Shown: in pieces, positions 24,371-30,404 of the stretch
Numbering within the stretch: position 1 is the first letter of the stretch
How the letters are laid out: every line of letters starts with the position of its first letter
Origin: a virus
Length of the DNA stretch: 30,404 nt
Reading direction: 5' to 3' (one strand)
Virus record (IMG/VR): IMGVR_UViG_3300046777_000109
Span: 1 to 30,404 of that record
Notes under the pieces: model-generated
What the model was told of the DNA's origin: nothing
Seen by the model: the letters and a program-made list of their open reading frames with translations, nothing else
Databases searched by the model: none
Program-made: the position numbers and the translations under genes

Positions 24371-24376
24371 AGTTAT
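24365..24376 (-). promoter_or_regulatory. recurrent 12-base start-codon context (one of three)
   Basis: The minus-strand 12-mer ATAACTATGCCA surrounds the start of the 136-residue gene (24376-24365), the 243-residue fibre (23963-23952) and the giant 2232-residue gene (12013-12002). In the last two the TAA is the stop of the preceding gene, two bases before the ATG, as expected for termination-reinitiation. All three proteins begin Met-Pro. Confidence 0.6.
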
Positions 24377-24384
24377 TCCTTTAA

Positions 24385-25122
24385 TTAAGCGCTAAAGACC
24401 GCAACGTTGACATAATAATAAAGATTTGTATTGCCGCCAGCACCAAAATAAGCAACAGTTAAAGAACTTGCACTTGGTGGATAATTTCTATCCATACAAA
24501 CAACACCAGCGTTACTTACTCCATTTCGCCATTCTCCCATTCCTGATGCCGCATAATTACCATTAGGCATTGCGGTAGTAAAGTTAAGTGTATAAGTTGA
24601 GCTGTCAATATAAGTAACAGAAGAAATGTTATAGCTTGCTTGGATAGTAACTGGATTAGACCTAGCATCAAATCTTACCCAAGCCTTAACAAGTTGATTT
24701 GTATTGACAGATGAAGTAGCTGCAATTGTTTGATTTGGGAAAGAACCCGAAACCGAAATACCAGAACCTGCTACTAAAGAAGGTGTTGAAGTACCAGTAC
24801 CACCATTAGCTACAGGCAAAGTTCCAGTAACACCAGTAGATAGCGGTAGTCCTGTACAAGAAGTTAAAGTGCCAGACTGTGGTGTGCCAAGAATGGGTGT
24901 TACAAGTGTTGGTGAAGTACTTAATACGTTATTCCCAGAGCCAGTAGTTGCAGTTGCCCCAGTACCACCAAACGCTACGCCAACCGCTGTGTTTTGCGTA
25001 TATATAGTGCCATTTGATACAAGCGGAGCGCCTAAAGTGGCAGACGCATTTGGGACACCAGAGGCTTGAGTAACTCCGTCTGGGTATGTGACCCCGGCTG
25101 TTCCGTTGAGTGTTATTGGCAT
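24385..25122 (-). CDS. tail fibre protein, cassette 2
   Basis: A 245-residue fibre protein. The N-terminus carries the frequent short module MPITLNGTAGVTYPDGV. Shaft modules follow: GTIYTQNTAVGVAFGGTGA, LGTPQSGTLTSCTG, GTLPVANGGTGTSTPS and LVAGSGISVSGSFPNQTIAA. The C-terminal 100 residues (LVKAWVRFDARSNPVTIQAS, then YNISSVTYIDSSTYTLNF and TTAMPNGNYAASG) match a receptor-binding tip module widely seen in phage fibres. About 100 bases of the shaft are nearly the same as in the 243-residue fibre. It follows the 86-residue accessory by one base (stop 25124, start 25122) with an AGGAG upstream. The tip differs from those of the other two cassettes. Confidence 0.85.
   Translation of the reverse strand: MPITLNGTAGVTYPDGVTQASGVPNASATLGAPLVSNGTIYTQNTAVGVAFGGTGATATTGSGNNVLSTSPTLVTPILGTPQSGTLTSCTGLPLSTGVTGTLPVANGGTGTSTPSLVAGSGISVSGSFPNQTIAATSSVNTNQLVKAWVRFDARSNPVTIQASYNISSVTYIDSSTYTLNFTTAMPNGNYAASGMGEWRNGVSNAGVVCMDRNYPPSASSLTVAYFGAGGNTNLYYYVNVAVFSA
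24721..24820 (-). repeat. duplicated fibre-shaft segment, copy B
   Basis: The second copy of the segment at 23541-23640, 1180 bases away, coding LPVANGGTGTSTPSLVAG and SGISVSGSFPNQTIAA in the 245-residue fibre. Same orientation, no gaps. Confidence 0.85.
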
Positions 25123-25123
25123 A

Positions 25124-25384
25124 TTAGGCTCCTGTTAAGGCTTTGATTTCATCGGCTGTTAGGCCAAGTGCAGCTAGTTTATTTAGTGCGGATGTTTTAG
25201 CTTCTATTTTTGCTTGTGCTGCAGCCGCAACTTGCGCTTGAGTAGATTCCCATAAAGCATCAAGTTCTTCTTTGGTTGGTTTTGGTGAAGAATCAAGCCA
25301 TTCTAAACCTTCATAATCTCTACCAACTAATACAAAGTTTTTTCCTACAAAGTTTGTAGTTAATATTAAAGAGTAGTCAATCAT
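25124..25384 (-). CDS. XkdW-like fibre-associated accessory protein, cassette 1
   Basis: An 86-residue protein. The N-terminal half contains FVLVGRDYEGLEWLDSSPKP then TKEELDALW, the hallmark of the XkdW-like family (yeglewld.spkPT..EldaLw). The C-terminal half is an Ala/Lys helix ending LNKLAALGLTADEIKALTGA. Such proteins are commonly coded after phage fibre genes, and a role in fibre attachment or assembly is inferred. It overlaps the 282-residue fibre stop by four bases (ATGA) and is followed after one base by the 245-residue fibre. The C-terminal KALTGA recalls the KAITAGA end of the 136-residue accessory, which suggests a shared ending even though the N-terminal halves differ. Confidence 0.82.
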   Translation of the reverse strand: MIDYSLILTTNFVGKNFVLVGRDYEGLEWLDSSPKPTKEELDALWESTQAQVAAAAQAKIEAKTSALNKLAALGLTADEIKALTGA

Positions 25385-26229
25385 CCTGCAATCTCCATCA
25401 AAATAATGCTAGAAGCACCAGTTTGCTCCCACCCAGTATTACTATTCGCTGGCCTATTTACAAAAGAATAAGCAGAAGAACCACCCGAATTACAAATTTG
25501 AATTTGATAAGAAACAGATGATGTAGTTGCTGGAGAATCTAAATACATAATAAGAGCAGTTCCAATTTCACCACCATCACTTGTTCTCATTGCTGTTGAG
25601 CCAGTTCCGTTATAACCTGACGAATTTCCAACACCAATTACTGTGCCATTTCTTGTTGCACGAAAAAAAGCATTATATGAATTACCTGCTTGTGAAGCTG
25701 TAATATTAGCTATTAGCAAAATTTTGTTAGAACTTGATGCAGGAGTAATTGAAGCAACCATACCCGATATATTTTGATAGGTTGTTTGATTTGCGCTTCC
25801 GTTGCTATATGTATATTGAGTAGTGTCGTTTACAGTCACGACTTGCAACACAGAACCCGCTGGAAGACGAGCGGCTGGCAAAGTACCAGTAGTAATATTT
25901 GAAGCAGAATATCCTGTGCAATTTGTTAGCGTACCTGAAGATGGAGTACCAAGAGCACCGCCAGGAGATACAAAATCAGTGCCAGCTACTGCCGCAGTAA
26001 ACGCAGAAGTCCCGTTACCTTTTAAAACCCCAGTCAAAGTATTAGCACCGGTACCGCCATAAGATACCGCCAAAGTCCCACTAGTAATAGAACTTGCATT
26101 AAGTGGGGTTGTAGTACTAACCAAAGTCCCCGAAGTGGTCGGTAAAGTAAGGACGGTAGTACCCGCTGCGTTGGCAGCTTGTAAGGTACATGTACCCGAT
26201 ACGTCACCTGCAATGACAACTGAAGCCAT
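25381..26229 (-). CDS. tail fibre protein, cassette 1
   Basis: A 282-residue fibre protein. The shaft (about 1-130) begins MASVVIAGDVSGTCTLQAAN and continues with SGTLAVSYGGTGANTL, the very frequent module GVLKGNGTSAFTAAVAGTDF and LGTPSSGTLTNCTG. The C-terminal 150 residues start VLQVVTVNDTTQYTY and contain ASITPASSSNKILLIANI, FFRATRNGTVIGVGNSS, LIMYLDSPATTSSVSYQI and the ending SSIILMEIAG. This is a well-known phage fibre-tip module (ITPsSssnKILv, R.gt.i..g, LDsP.t.....Y, i.l.EI). It follows the 187-residue fibre after nine bases and is coupled to the XkdW-like accessory. Adsorption to the host surface is the likely role; the receptor cannot be predicted. Confidence 0.85.
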   Translation of the reverse strand: MASVVIAGDVSGTCTLQAANAAGTTVLTLPTTSGTLVSTTTPLNASSITSGTLAVSYGGTGANTLTGVLKGNGTSAFTAAVAGTDFVSPGGALGTPSSGTLTNCTGYSASNITTGTLPAARLPAGSVLQVVTVNDTTQYTYSNGSANQTTYQNISGMVASITPASSSNKILLIANITASQAGNSYNAFFRATRNGTVIGVGNSSGYNGTGSTAMRTSDGGEIGTALIMYLDSPATTSSVSYQIQICNSGGSSAYSFVNRPANSNTGWEQTGASSIILMEIAG

Positions 26230-26238
26230 AATGATTCC

Positions 26239-26802
26239 TTATAAAATAACCCAACGGCTGCCCGCTGGAATAGTAACTGATACACCCGCCAAAATGTCAA
26301 TGGGTCCCACGCTCTCGCCGCTATAGCCCGAACTCATGGTGTAGTTTGACCCAACTGTCTGTCTATTCTCATAAACCGCCCCTCCAGCCGCTGCACCTGT
26401 ACCAGAAAACGCCGTATAAAAATTAGTCCCATTACAAAATACTTGGGTTGTAACCCCGTTACCAATCTCAACGGAAGTGCCTGTTGAGCCACGAATATTG
26501 ATAGCAAAACCGCCGGTTGTATCGTTAACAACAATATATACTTTATTAACCAGTGGAGCAATAATGTCTCGGATGGCTGTGTTTGTGCCACTTACCACCA
26601 AAACCGCATTTCTAGCTTCGTCTGAAGCACCGTTCAAATTGGACAGCGTGTAATTGGCATCCGTCATCGTAATGTTCTGAACGCCAGTAATGGCTTGCTC
26701 TAGCAAGGTTCCCAGGTTGGTATTAGTGGTTGTACCCCACGTACCCGCCCCTTCGCCGTTTGCCAGCAACGTTAGTTTTAGCGATTGCGAATATGTTGCC
26801 AT
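26239..26802 (-). CDS. tail fibre/structural protein with conserved N-terminal module
   Basis: A 187-residue protein. Residues 1-135 form a frequent phage module: MATYSQSLKLTLLANGEGAG, TWGTTTNTNLGTLLEQAI, LSNLNGASDEARNAVLVVSG and KVYIVVNDTTGGFAINIRG, then IGNGVTTQVFCNGTNF. The C-terminal 40 residues (VGSNYTMSSGYSGESVGPID, then AGVSVTIPAGSRWVIL) closely resemble the end of the 766-residue fibre, so the two probably share a small C-terminal domain. It is likely part of the tail or fibre network; whether it binds host receptors is unknown. It follows the 226-residue repeat protein by eight bases and precedes the first fibre cassette by nine bases. It has no cysteine-rich or enzymatic motif. Confidence 0.83.
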   Translation of the reverse strand: MATYSQSLKLTLLANGEGAGTWGTTTNTNLGTLLEQAITGVQNITMTDANYTLSNLNGASDEARNAVLVVSGTNTAIRDIIAPLVNKVYIVVNDTTGGFAINIRGSTGTSVEIGNGVTTQVFCNGTNFYTAFSGTGAAAGGAVYENRQTVGSNYTMSSGYSGESVGPIDILAGVSVTIPAGSRWVIL

Positions 26803-26810
26803 ATTTCTTC

Positions 26811-27491
26811 CTAATCAAAGCCCGAAGGCACCAATACTCTAGTCCAGTTTGGAGATTGACTTGGCGTTATATTAGACCAATTTGGTGTCTGCGCCGTGTC
26901 TATTATTCCCCATACATTGACTACCTTAAGTTTAACAACTGCTTTTACTCCTGTCACGTTTGCGTCGATGCTAATTGCAACAGAAACCGTACCAACCTGT
27001 CCTACCGCATAGACCCCAGTAACATCAATAAAGGAGTCTACTTGTACATCTACGCTATTTAACAGAACCGGTATTGCAAACCCTGTTACATCTATATAGT
27101 TATCGGACTGGGTGGTTACGTTACCTAGCAGTACTGGTACTGCAAAACCCGTCAAATTAACTACTGCACCGCCTGTTACATCAACGTTACCAATTCGCCC
27201 TACAGCGTATACACCGGTTAGGTCTACAGTCGCATCGGCCTTAGCATCTACGTTTCCAACCAATACTGGGGTAGCGATACCCGTCAAACCTACATTGGCA
27301 TCCGCCGTTACAGCTACGTTACCAACCCGTCCTACTACATATACGCCTGTTAAATCAACAGTACAGCCAAGACTTACATCAACAGTCCCTACTACCCCGA
27401 CCGCCGATACCCCAGTAACAAAAACCGTTACATCAGGGTTTATACCTAGTGATGCGAACGGGGCACCGGAATACGGTGAGTCCGCAAACAT
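26811..27491 (-). CDS. 22-residue-repeat protein (probable beta-solenoid fibre component)
   Basis: A 226-residue protein built of seven complete 22-residue repeats (residues 26-179) and one partial copy (to 195). The consensus is TGVYAVGRVGNVDVTADANVDL, split here into TGVYAVGRVGNV and DVTADANVDL. Some units instead start TGFAVPVLLGNV, and the two types alternate irregularly. The regular spacing and the V/G-rich strands suggest a beta-helix or trimeric fibre shaft. The C-terminal end has the doubled motif TPNWSNITPSQSPNWTRV, seen in other phage structural proteins, and the N-terminus MFADSPYSGAPFASLG is also a known phage look. It begins immediately after the stop of the 766-residue fibre. 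I infer a fibre or appendage role; no receptor domain is visible. Confidence 0.8.
   Translation of the reverse strand: MFADSPYSGAPFASLGINPDVTVFVTGVSAVGVVGTVDVSLGCTVDLTGVYVVGRVGNVAVTADANVGLTGIATPVLVGNVDAKADATVDLTGVYAVGRIGNVDVTGGAVVNLTGFAVPVLLGNVTTQSDNYIDVTGFAIPVLLNSVDVQVDSFIDVTGVYAVGQVGTVSVAISIDANVTGVKAVVKLKVVNVWGIIDTAQTPNWSNITPSQSPNWTRVLVPSGFD
26907..27416 (-). repeat. seven and a partial 66-bp coding repeats (22 residues each)
   Basis: Complete units, in order, begin TGVSAVGVVG, TGVYVVGRVG, TGIATPVLVG, TGVYAVGRIG, TGFAVPVLLG, TGFAIPVLLN and TGVYAVGQVG, followed by a shortened TGVKAVVKLK. Each complete unit is exactly 22 codons, so length is kept while sequence drifts. The repeats lie in the 226-residue gene. 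Confidence 0.9.
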
Positions 27492-29792
27492 TTACAGTAC
27501 TACCCAACGACTCCCCGAAGGGAGGGTTACTGAAGCTCCCGATCCCACAACTACAGGTCCCACAGAGCTGGCTGAATACCCAGAAGGTACAGAAAAACTA
27601 GAACCCACCGTCATGTTGTTAACAAAAAGCCCGTTGCTTGCCACCATATTTGGGGCAGTTAAAGCATTGGTACCTGGATTAAATGTCAGTTCCGTGGACG
27701 ATACGTTAGCCGCACTAATTGATCCGCTAGTTGCCGTAGTAAATACTGGGTAGAACGAAGCGTTTGTGCTGGTGTCGTTGGTAATCGTAATACCGGCAGT
27801 AATAGTGCCCCAAGAGGTATTAGACCCGTCAGTAGTTAGGTATTTACCATTGTTACCTGTTTGGCTAGGAGCCAAGGCATTAAACGCCCCGTTAGCTGTA
27901 GTTTGCCCAGTACCACCATAAAGAATAGCTACTGTATTACCCTGCCATGTGCCGGAAGTAACTGTACCTACCCCAGTAATATTAGCGTACGCCCCAGACA
28001 CATAAGCAGACCCAATAGTCCCAGCAGAAATATTGGAAGCGTTAATTGAGGTAATTGATAAACCACCACCGCTAAGATTTGTAGCGTTTACAACGTTGGC
28101 GTCAAAAGACCCGTTAGTATCACGAAGCACAATAGTGGAAGCACCATTGGCAGAAGAAGCAGTAGTCCTGGCATTTGATATAGTCCCCGAAGTAATGTTT
28201 GAGGCATTAATGTCCGTAATGGTCGAACCATTACCAGCAAAGTTTGCAGTAACCGTGTTGGCTGAGAAGTTACCACCAGAGTCCCGCTGAACAATCGTTG
28301 ATGCCCCGTTAGCAGAAGCTGCCGTAGTTCTTGCGTTGGCTATGGTTCCACTTGAAATATTACTGGCGTTGATAGCCGTAATAGCCGTACCGTCTCCACT
28401 AAACGAAGAAGCAGTAATGACGTTAGAGCCAAAGTTTCCAGAGGAGTCACGCAGCACGATGGTGCTTGCACTGTTTGCTGTATTCCCAGTAGTACGGGCA
28501 TTATCTAGGGTTCCAGATGTAATGTTTGAGGCGTTAATTGCCGTCAGAGCTATGCCGTTACCTGAGATGTTGGTTGCATTAACCGTAGTTGCGTTTACAG
28601 TATTAGCCGTAAAGTCGCCGTTTGAGTCACGAGCTACGATGGTAGAAGCACCGTTAGCTGAGTTAGCCGTGGTTCTTGCATTAGCTAAAGTACCAACAGT
28701 AATGTTAGATACGTTAATAGCCGAATTAGAAGCAGAAGTTAACTGGCCTTGAGCGTTGACTTCAATAACCGATACATTTGCGGAATCGCCATAAAGACCA
28801 GAAGTTACAGTCGTATTAGCTATGCTAAATGTTAGGTTGGAAAGATTAAGGCCTGTCCCCGCTGCATAAATCTGAGCAGTGCTAATTTGAGCAAAGGTAA
28901 TATTTGACGAGCCAAAAGTAATTGTGCCTTGGGTATTACAGACATAAGTCTCGCCCGCACCAGTATCACCGTCCTGAACAAAGAACGCATCACCAGCGCC
29001 TAATGTATTGGGGTTGGCTAAACCAAAAGTATCGGCATCAGTTGCACGAGTCAAAACCCACTGTGCAGAAGCATTACCTGGATTAGTAACTGTATAAACA
29101 CCGTTATGTACTGCATTTGATTGGGTGTAGACTAAAACACGAGCTGTATTGGATAGCGTTACACCATCAATGACAAGAGCTACGTTAGCGCCATTGTTTG
29201 TAAGCGTCGCACCCACACCGTTACCAGCACCATTAGGCTGGACATAGACGGCATTTAAAGCGGTTGGCGACTCTACTAAAACAGGCTCGTGGTATGAAAT
29301 ACCTGTGGAAAAAAGCCCATCAACATACTGCTTGTTAGTAATGTCGGTATTGTTTGACGCATTGGTTGTTATGGTTCCGGCAGTCAGAGTTACCGTATTT
29401 GCAACTAGGTTTGTAGTATTTACTTGTGTAAATGTAACGACATTCGCACCATTACCCGAAGTGTTAATGACGTTGCTTGCATTTGTATATACTGCTTTTT
29501 CAGCTGGCTGAGTAACAAATACATCCTTTGTACCTGCTGAAAAATTGACCAAAGAACCGCTATTACTAGAGGCTAAAACAGTATCTCGACTTAATTGATC
29601 GGGCGAAGTGTACGTGCCGATACCTACTTCCCACTCAGTCCCAGCTTGAGACGCAATGGTGTAGTAACACGTATTTCCACTACCAATGGCGGAAAAAGAC
29701 TGATACCCAGCAACAGCACCCAAAAGGGTAGCCGTACCCGTGCTGGTTACAGCAGTGGTTTCTTTAACCCTATCTTTTAAGATGAGAGCCAT
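27492..29792 (-). CDS. main tail fibre protein (766 residues, modular, repeated shaft)
   Basis: The largest fibre. Residues 1-100 are a common N-terminal attachment module (MALILKDRVKETTAVTSTGT, YQSFSAIGSGNTCYYTIAS, WEVGIGTYTSPDQLSRDTV and LASSNSGSLVNFSAGTKDVF). A second module follows with TALNAVYVQPNGAGNGVGA, VLVYTQSNAVHNGVYTVTN, RATDADTFGL and GAGDAFFVQDGD. The shaft (about 359-582) has four repeats of 54-60 residues (INASNITSGTLDNARTT, ANGASTIVLRDSSGNF). Then come a distal GGTGQTTANGAFNAL region and the C-terminal end SSVGPVVVGSGASVTLPSG then SRWVVL, shared with the 187-residue fibre. AGGAG overlaps the previous stop (29799-29803), six bases from the ATG. It probably anchors to the tail and carries the first contact with the host. 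Confidence 0.88.
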   Translation of the reverse strand: MALILKDRVKETTAVTSTGTATLLGAVAGYQSFSAIGSGNTCYYTIASQAGTEWEVGIGTYTSPDQLSRDTVLASSNSGSLVNFSAGTKDVFVTQPAEKAVYTNASNVINTSGNGANVVTFTQVNTTNLVANTVTLTAGTITTNASNNTDITNKQYVDGLFSTGISYHEPVLVESPTALNAVYVQPNGAGNGVGATLTNNGANVALVIDGVTLSNTARVLVYTQSNAVHNGVYTVTNPGNASAQWVLTRATDADTFGLANPNTLGAGDAFFVQDGDTGAGETYVCNTQGTITFGSSNITFAQISTAQIYAAGTGLNLSNLTFSIANTTVTSGLYGDSANVSVIEVNAQGQLTSASNSAINVSNITVGTLANARTTANSANGASTIVARDSNGDFTANTVNATTVNATNISGNGIALTAINASNITSGTLDNARTTGNTANSASTIVLRDSSGNFGSNVITASSFSGDGTAITAINASNISSGTIANARTTAASANGASTIVQRDSGGNFSANTVTANFAGNGSTITDINASNITSGTISNARTTASSANGASTIVLRDTNGSFDANVVNATNLSGGGLSITSINASNISAGTIGSAYVSGAYANITGVGTVTSGTWQGNTVAILYGGTGQTTANGAFNALAPSQTGNNGKYLTTDGSNTSWGTITAGITITNDTSTNASFYPVFTTATSGSISAANVSSTELTFNPGTNALTAPNMVASNGLFVNNMTVGSSFSVPSGYSASSVGPVVVGSGASVTLPSGSRWVVL
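28047..28718 (-). repeat. four 54-60-residue coding repeats in the main fibre shaft
   Basis: Four units of 60, 55, 54 and 55 codons begin INVSNITVGTLANARTT, INASNITSGTLDNARTT, INASNISSGTIANARTT and INASNITSGTISNARTT, and each contains a ASTIVxRDxxGxF core. A fifth, shortened INASNISAGTIG follows below 28047. Length changes occur only in the linker after the core. Confidence 0.9.
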
Positions 29793-29802
29793 TTACAGCT
29801 CC

Positions 29803-30234
29803 TTAGCTAGCGGTCAGACGAATAATTGCATTGCTTGCATCAGCAGTTGGGAAATTAACAGCAAAAGTTCCGTTAGTCGATGTCTTATCTCCACCAAACG
29901 CTAATACACAAACTGCGGCATTAGATTTGCTGTTGTTATAAATAAGAGCACCGTTAGCGGTAATCGTCGAGTTAGCCCAAGAAGTGTTAGCAAACGAAAT
30001 ATAAGCTACGTTGCCAGAGTTTGTTGGGGTCACAGACACCGTTAAAGTATTGCCACCAGCAGTGTAATTGCCAGTAGCAGCGACTTCGTTGGTTGCTGAG
30101 TATGCAGTTGTATTTTCATTCAAAGTAGCTGAGCTGGTGTACAGGGCTAGCTTAAATGTATCTGCTGAAAAATTTTGGGTTCCATTCAAGAGTTCAACCT
30201 TGAAGGAAGTCGCCATTGCTTGGGTAATTGCCAT
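29803..30234 (-). CDS. small conserved virion protein preceding the fibres
   Basis: A 143-residue beta-rich protein. The pattern TSFKVELLNGTQNFSADTFK, then LALYTSSATLNENTTAYS and TNEVAATGNYTAGGNTL, a central ANGALIYNNSKSNAAVCVLAF and the end FPTADASNAIIRLTAS, is a recognisable phage family (FK.ElL.G...F..dtFK.ALYtssA ... TaYs.tnEv). The function is not established; it is usually coded next to tail or head-decoration genes. AGGAG at 30241-30245 lies six bases before the ATG, and its own stop overlaps the Shine-Dalgarno of the main fibre. It has no membrane segment. A structural role is inferred from location and family. Confidence 0.8.
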   Translation of the reverse strand: MAITQAMATSFKVELLNGTQNFSADTFKLALYTSSATLNENTTAYSATNEVAATGNYTAGGNTLTVSVTPTNSGNVAYISFANTSWANSTITANGALIYNNSKSNAAVCVLAFGGDKTSTNGTFAVNFPTADASNAIIRLTAS

Positions 30235-30248
30235 ATAAAACTCCTAAA

Positions 30249-30404
30249 TTATCTAACAGGCCCGGGTACGGGCAGCCTAAGTTGTCCATCACGGTATGCG
30301 CTTCTTCTATCTTTACCATCACCCAAGTCTTTGAGCAACGCTAAGGATTCTTGATACTTCTGCTCGTAGTAATTCACCATGTCTTGCTCACCTTTTTGGT
30401 AAAT
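30249..30404 (-). CDS. C-terminal end of a virion protein (start outside window)
   Basis: An open frame running in from the right edge gives 51 residues ending in a stop at 30249-30251: a helical, charged part (YQKGEQDMVNYYEQKYQESL, ALLKDLGDGKDRRSAYRDG) and the tail QLRLPVPGPVR. The pattern 'YyeqkY.esL.lLKdLGDGk.RrdayRdGqlR.p' is one I associate with C-termini of phage structural proteins, but it is too short to name the gene. It is 14 bases upstream of the next start and belongs to the same minus-strand operon. Confidence 0.75.
   Translation of the reverse strand: MYQKGEQDMVNYYEQKYQESLALLKDLGDGKDRRSAYRDGQLRLPVPGPVR

Noticed and set aside
26907-27416. CRISPR array suggested by 66-base periodicity
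   Set aside because: The periodic units are in frame, coding, diverged in sequence and have no constant repeat with variable spacers.
22959-27491. Diversity-generating retroelement acting on the fibre tips
   Set aside because: No reverse transcriptase gene and no template repeat with adenine-specific differences are visible; the duplicated shaft segment is not at a gene end and its differences are not adenine-biased.
27112-27753. 213-codon open frame on the plus strand across two fibre genes
   Set aside because: It runs antisense to the 22-residue repeats and to the end of the main fibre. Its Thr/Pro/Val-rich product mirrors the repeated codons of the opposite strand, it has no family look, and it would cross a gene boundary.
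28336-28752. 138-codon plus-strand frame inside the main fibre gene
   Set aside because: It is antisense to the shaft repeats and is kept open by their regular codon use; there is no Shine-Dalgarno and no recognisable domain.

Overview
The window is a gene-dense piece of a tailed double-stranded DNA bacteriophage genome (class Caudoviricetes). It is about 98% coding, has moderate GC content, and contains no rRNA, no tRNA that I could recognise, no insertion sequence and no CRISPR array. The virion genes include no sheath, baseplate or classical tape-measure protein. They do include a T7 gp13-like acetyltransferase-fold protein and several very large injection-type proteins, so a short-tailed (podovirus-like) particle is the best inference. 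A GH24 endolysin and a 3TM holin point to a Gram-negative host. The sequence does not identify the host further. Terminase, portal, capsid and DNA polymerase are not in the window.

Left arm, positions 1-5312, plus strand: a replication module. It begins inside a SNF2-type helicase, then encodes a small phage protein of unknown function, a four-cysteine protein that may bind zinc or DNA, and a small helix-turn-helix protein. A clear intrinsic terminator follows. After it come a 947-residue primase-helicase (archaeo-eukaryotic-type primase, zinc-binding segment, AAA+/DUF927-like helicase) and a small conserved phage protein. The last plus-strand gene and the last minus-strand gene converge with overlapping stop codons inside one TTAA.

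The rest, positions 5309-30404, is one minus-strand array read from right to left. Most junctions are ATGA, TAATG or gaps under 20 bases, so it looks like one long translationally coupled operon. In transcription order it encodes: (a) the end of a structural protein and a small virion protein (30404-29803); (b) a tail-fibre region (29792-22959) with a 766-residue fibre carrying about four 55-residue repeats, a 226-residue protein built of 22-residue repeats, a 187-residue fibre, and three fibre-plus-accessory pairs (282+86, 245+136, 243+84 residues) whose fibres have different C-terminal domains; (c) a cluster of tiny metal-site-like proteins (cupin, a 58-residue protein, zinc ribbon; 22962-22303); (d) a lysis cassette (22284-20617: tail-anchored coiled-coil protein, spanin-like membrane protein, 3TM holin, GH24 lysozyme); (e) virion structure and DNA-ejection genes (20605-5309: stabilisation/neck-like 644, structural 466, cupin-fold 168, 588, GNAT-fold 138, 860 and a giant 2232-residue polyvalent protein with an HExxH motif).

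Taken together, the plus-strand genes copy the genome. The minus-strand genes build the adsorption apparatus, lyse the cell, and build the internal proteins that probably enter the next host with the DNA. The parts most worth a second look are the giant ejection protein with a probable gluzincin site, the tandem array of three exchangeable fibre cassettes, the 22-residue repeat protein, and the compact SNF2/four-Cys/HTH/primase-helicase replication module.
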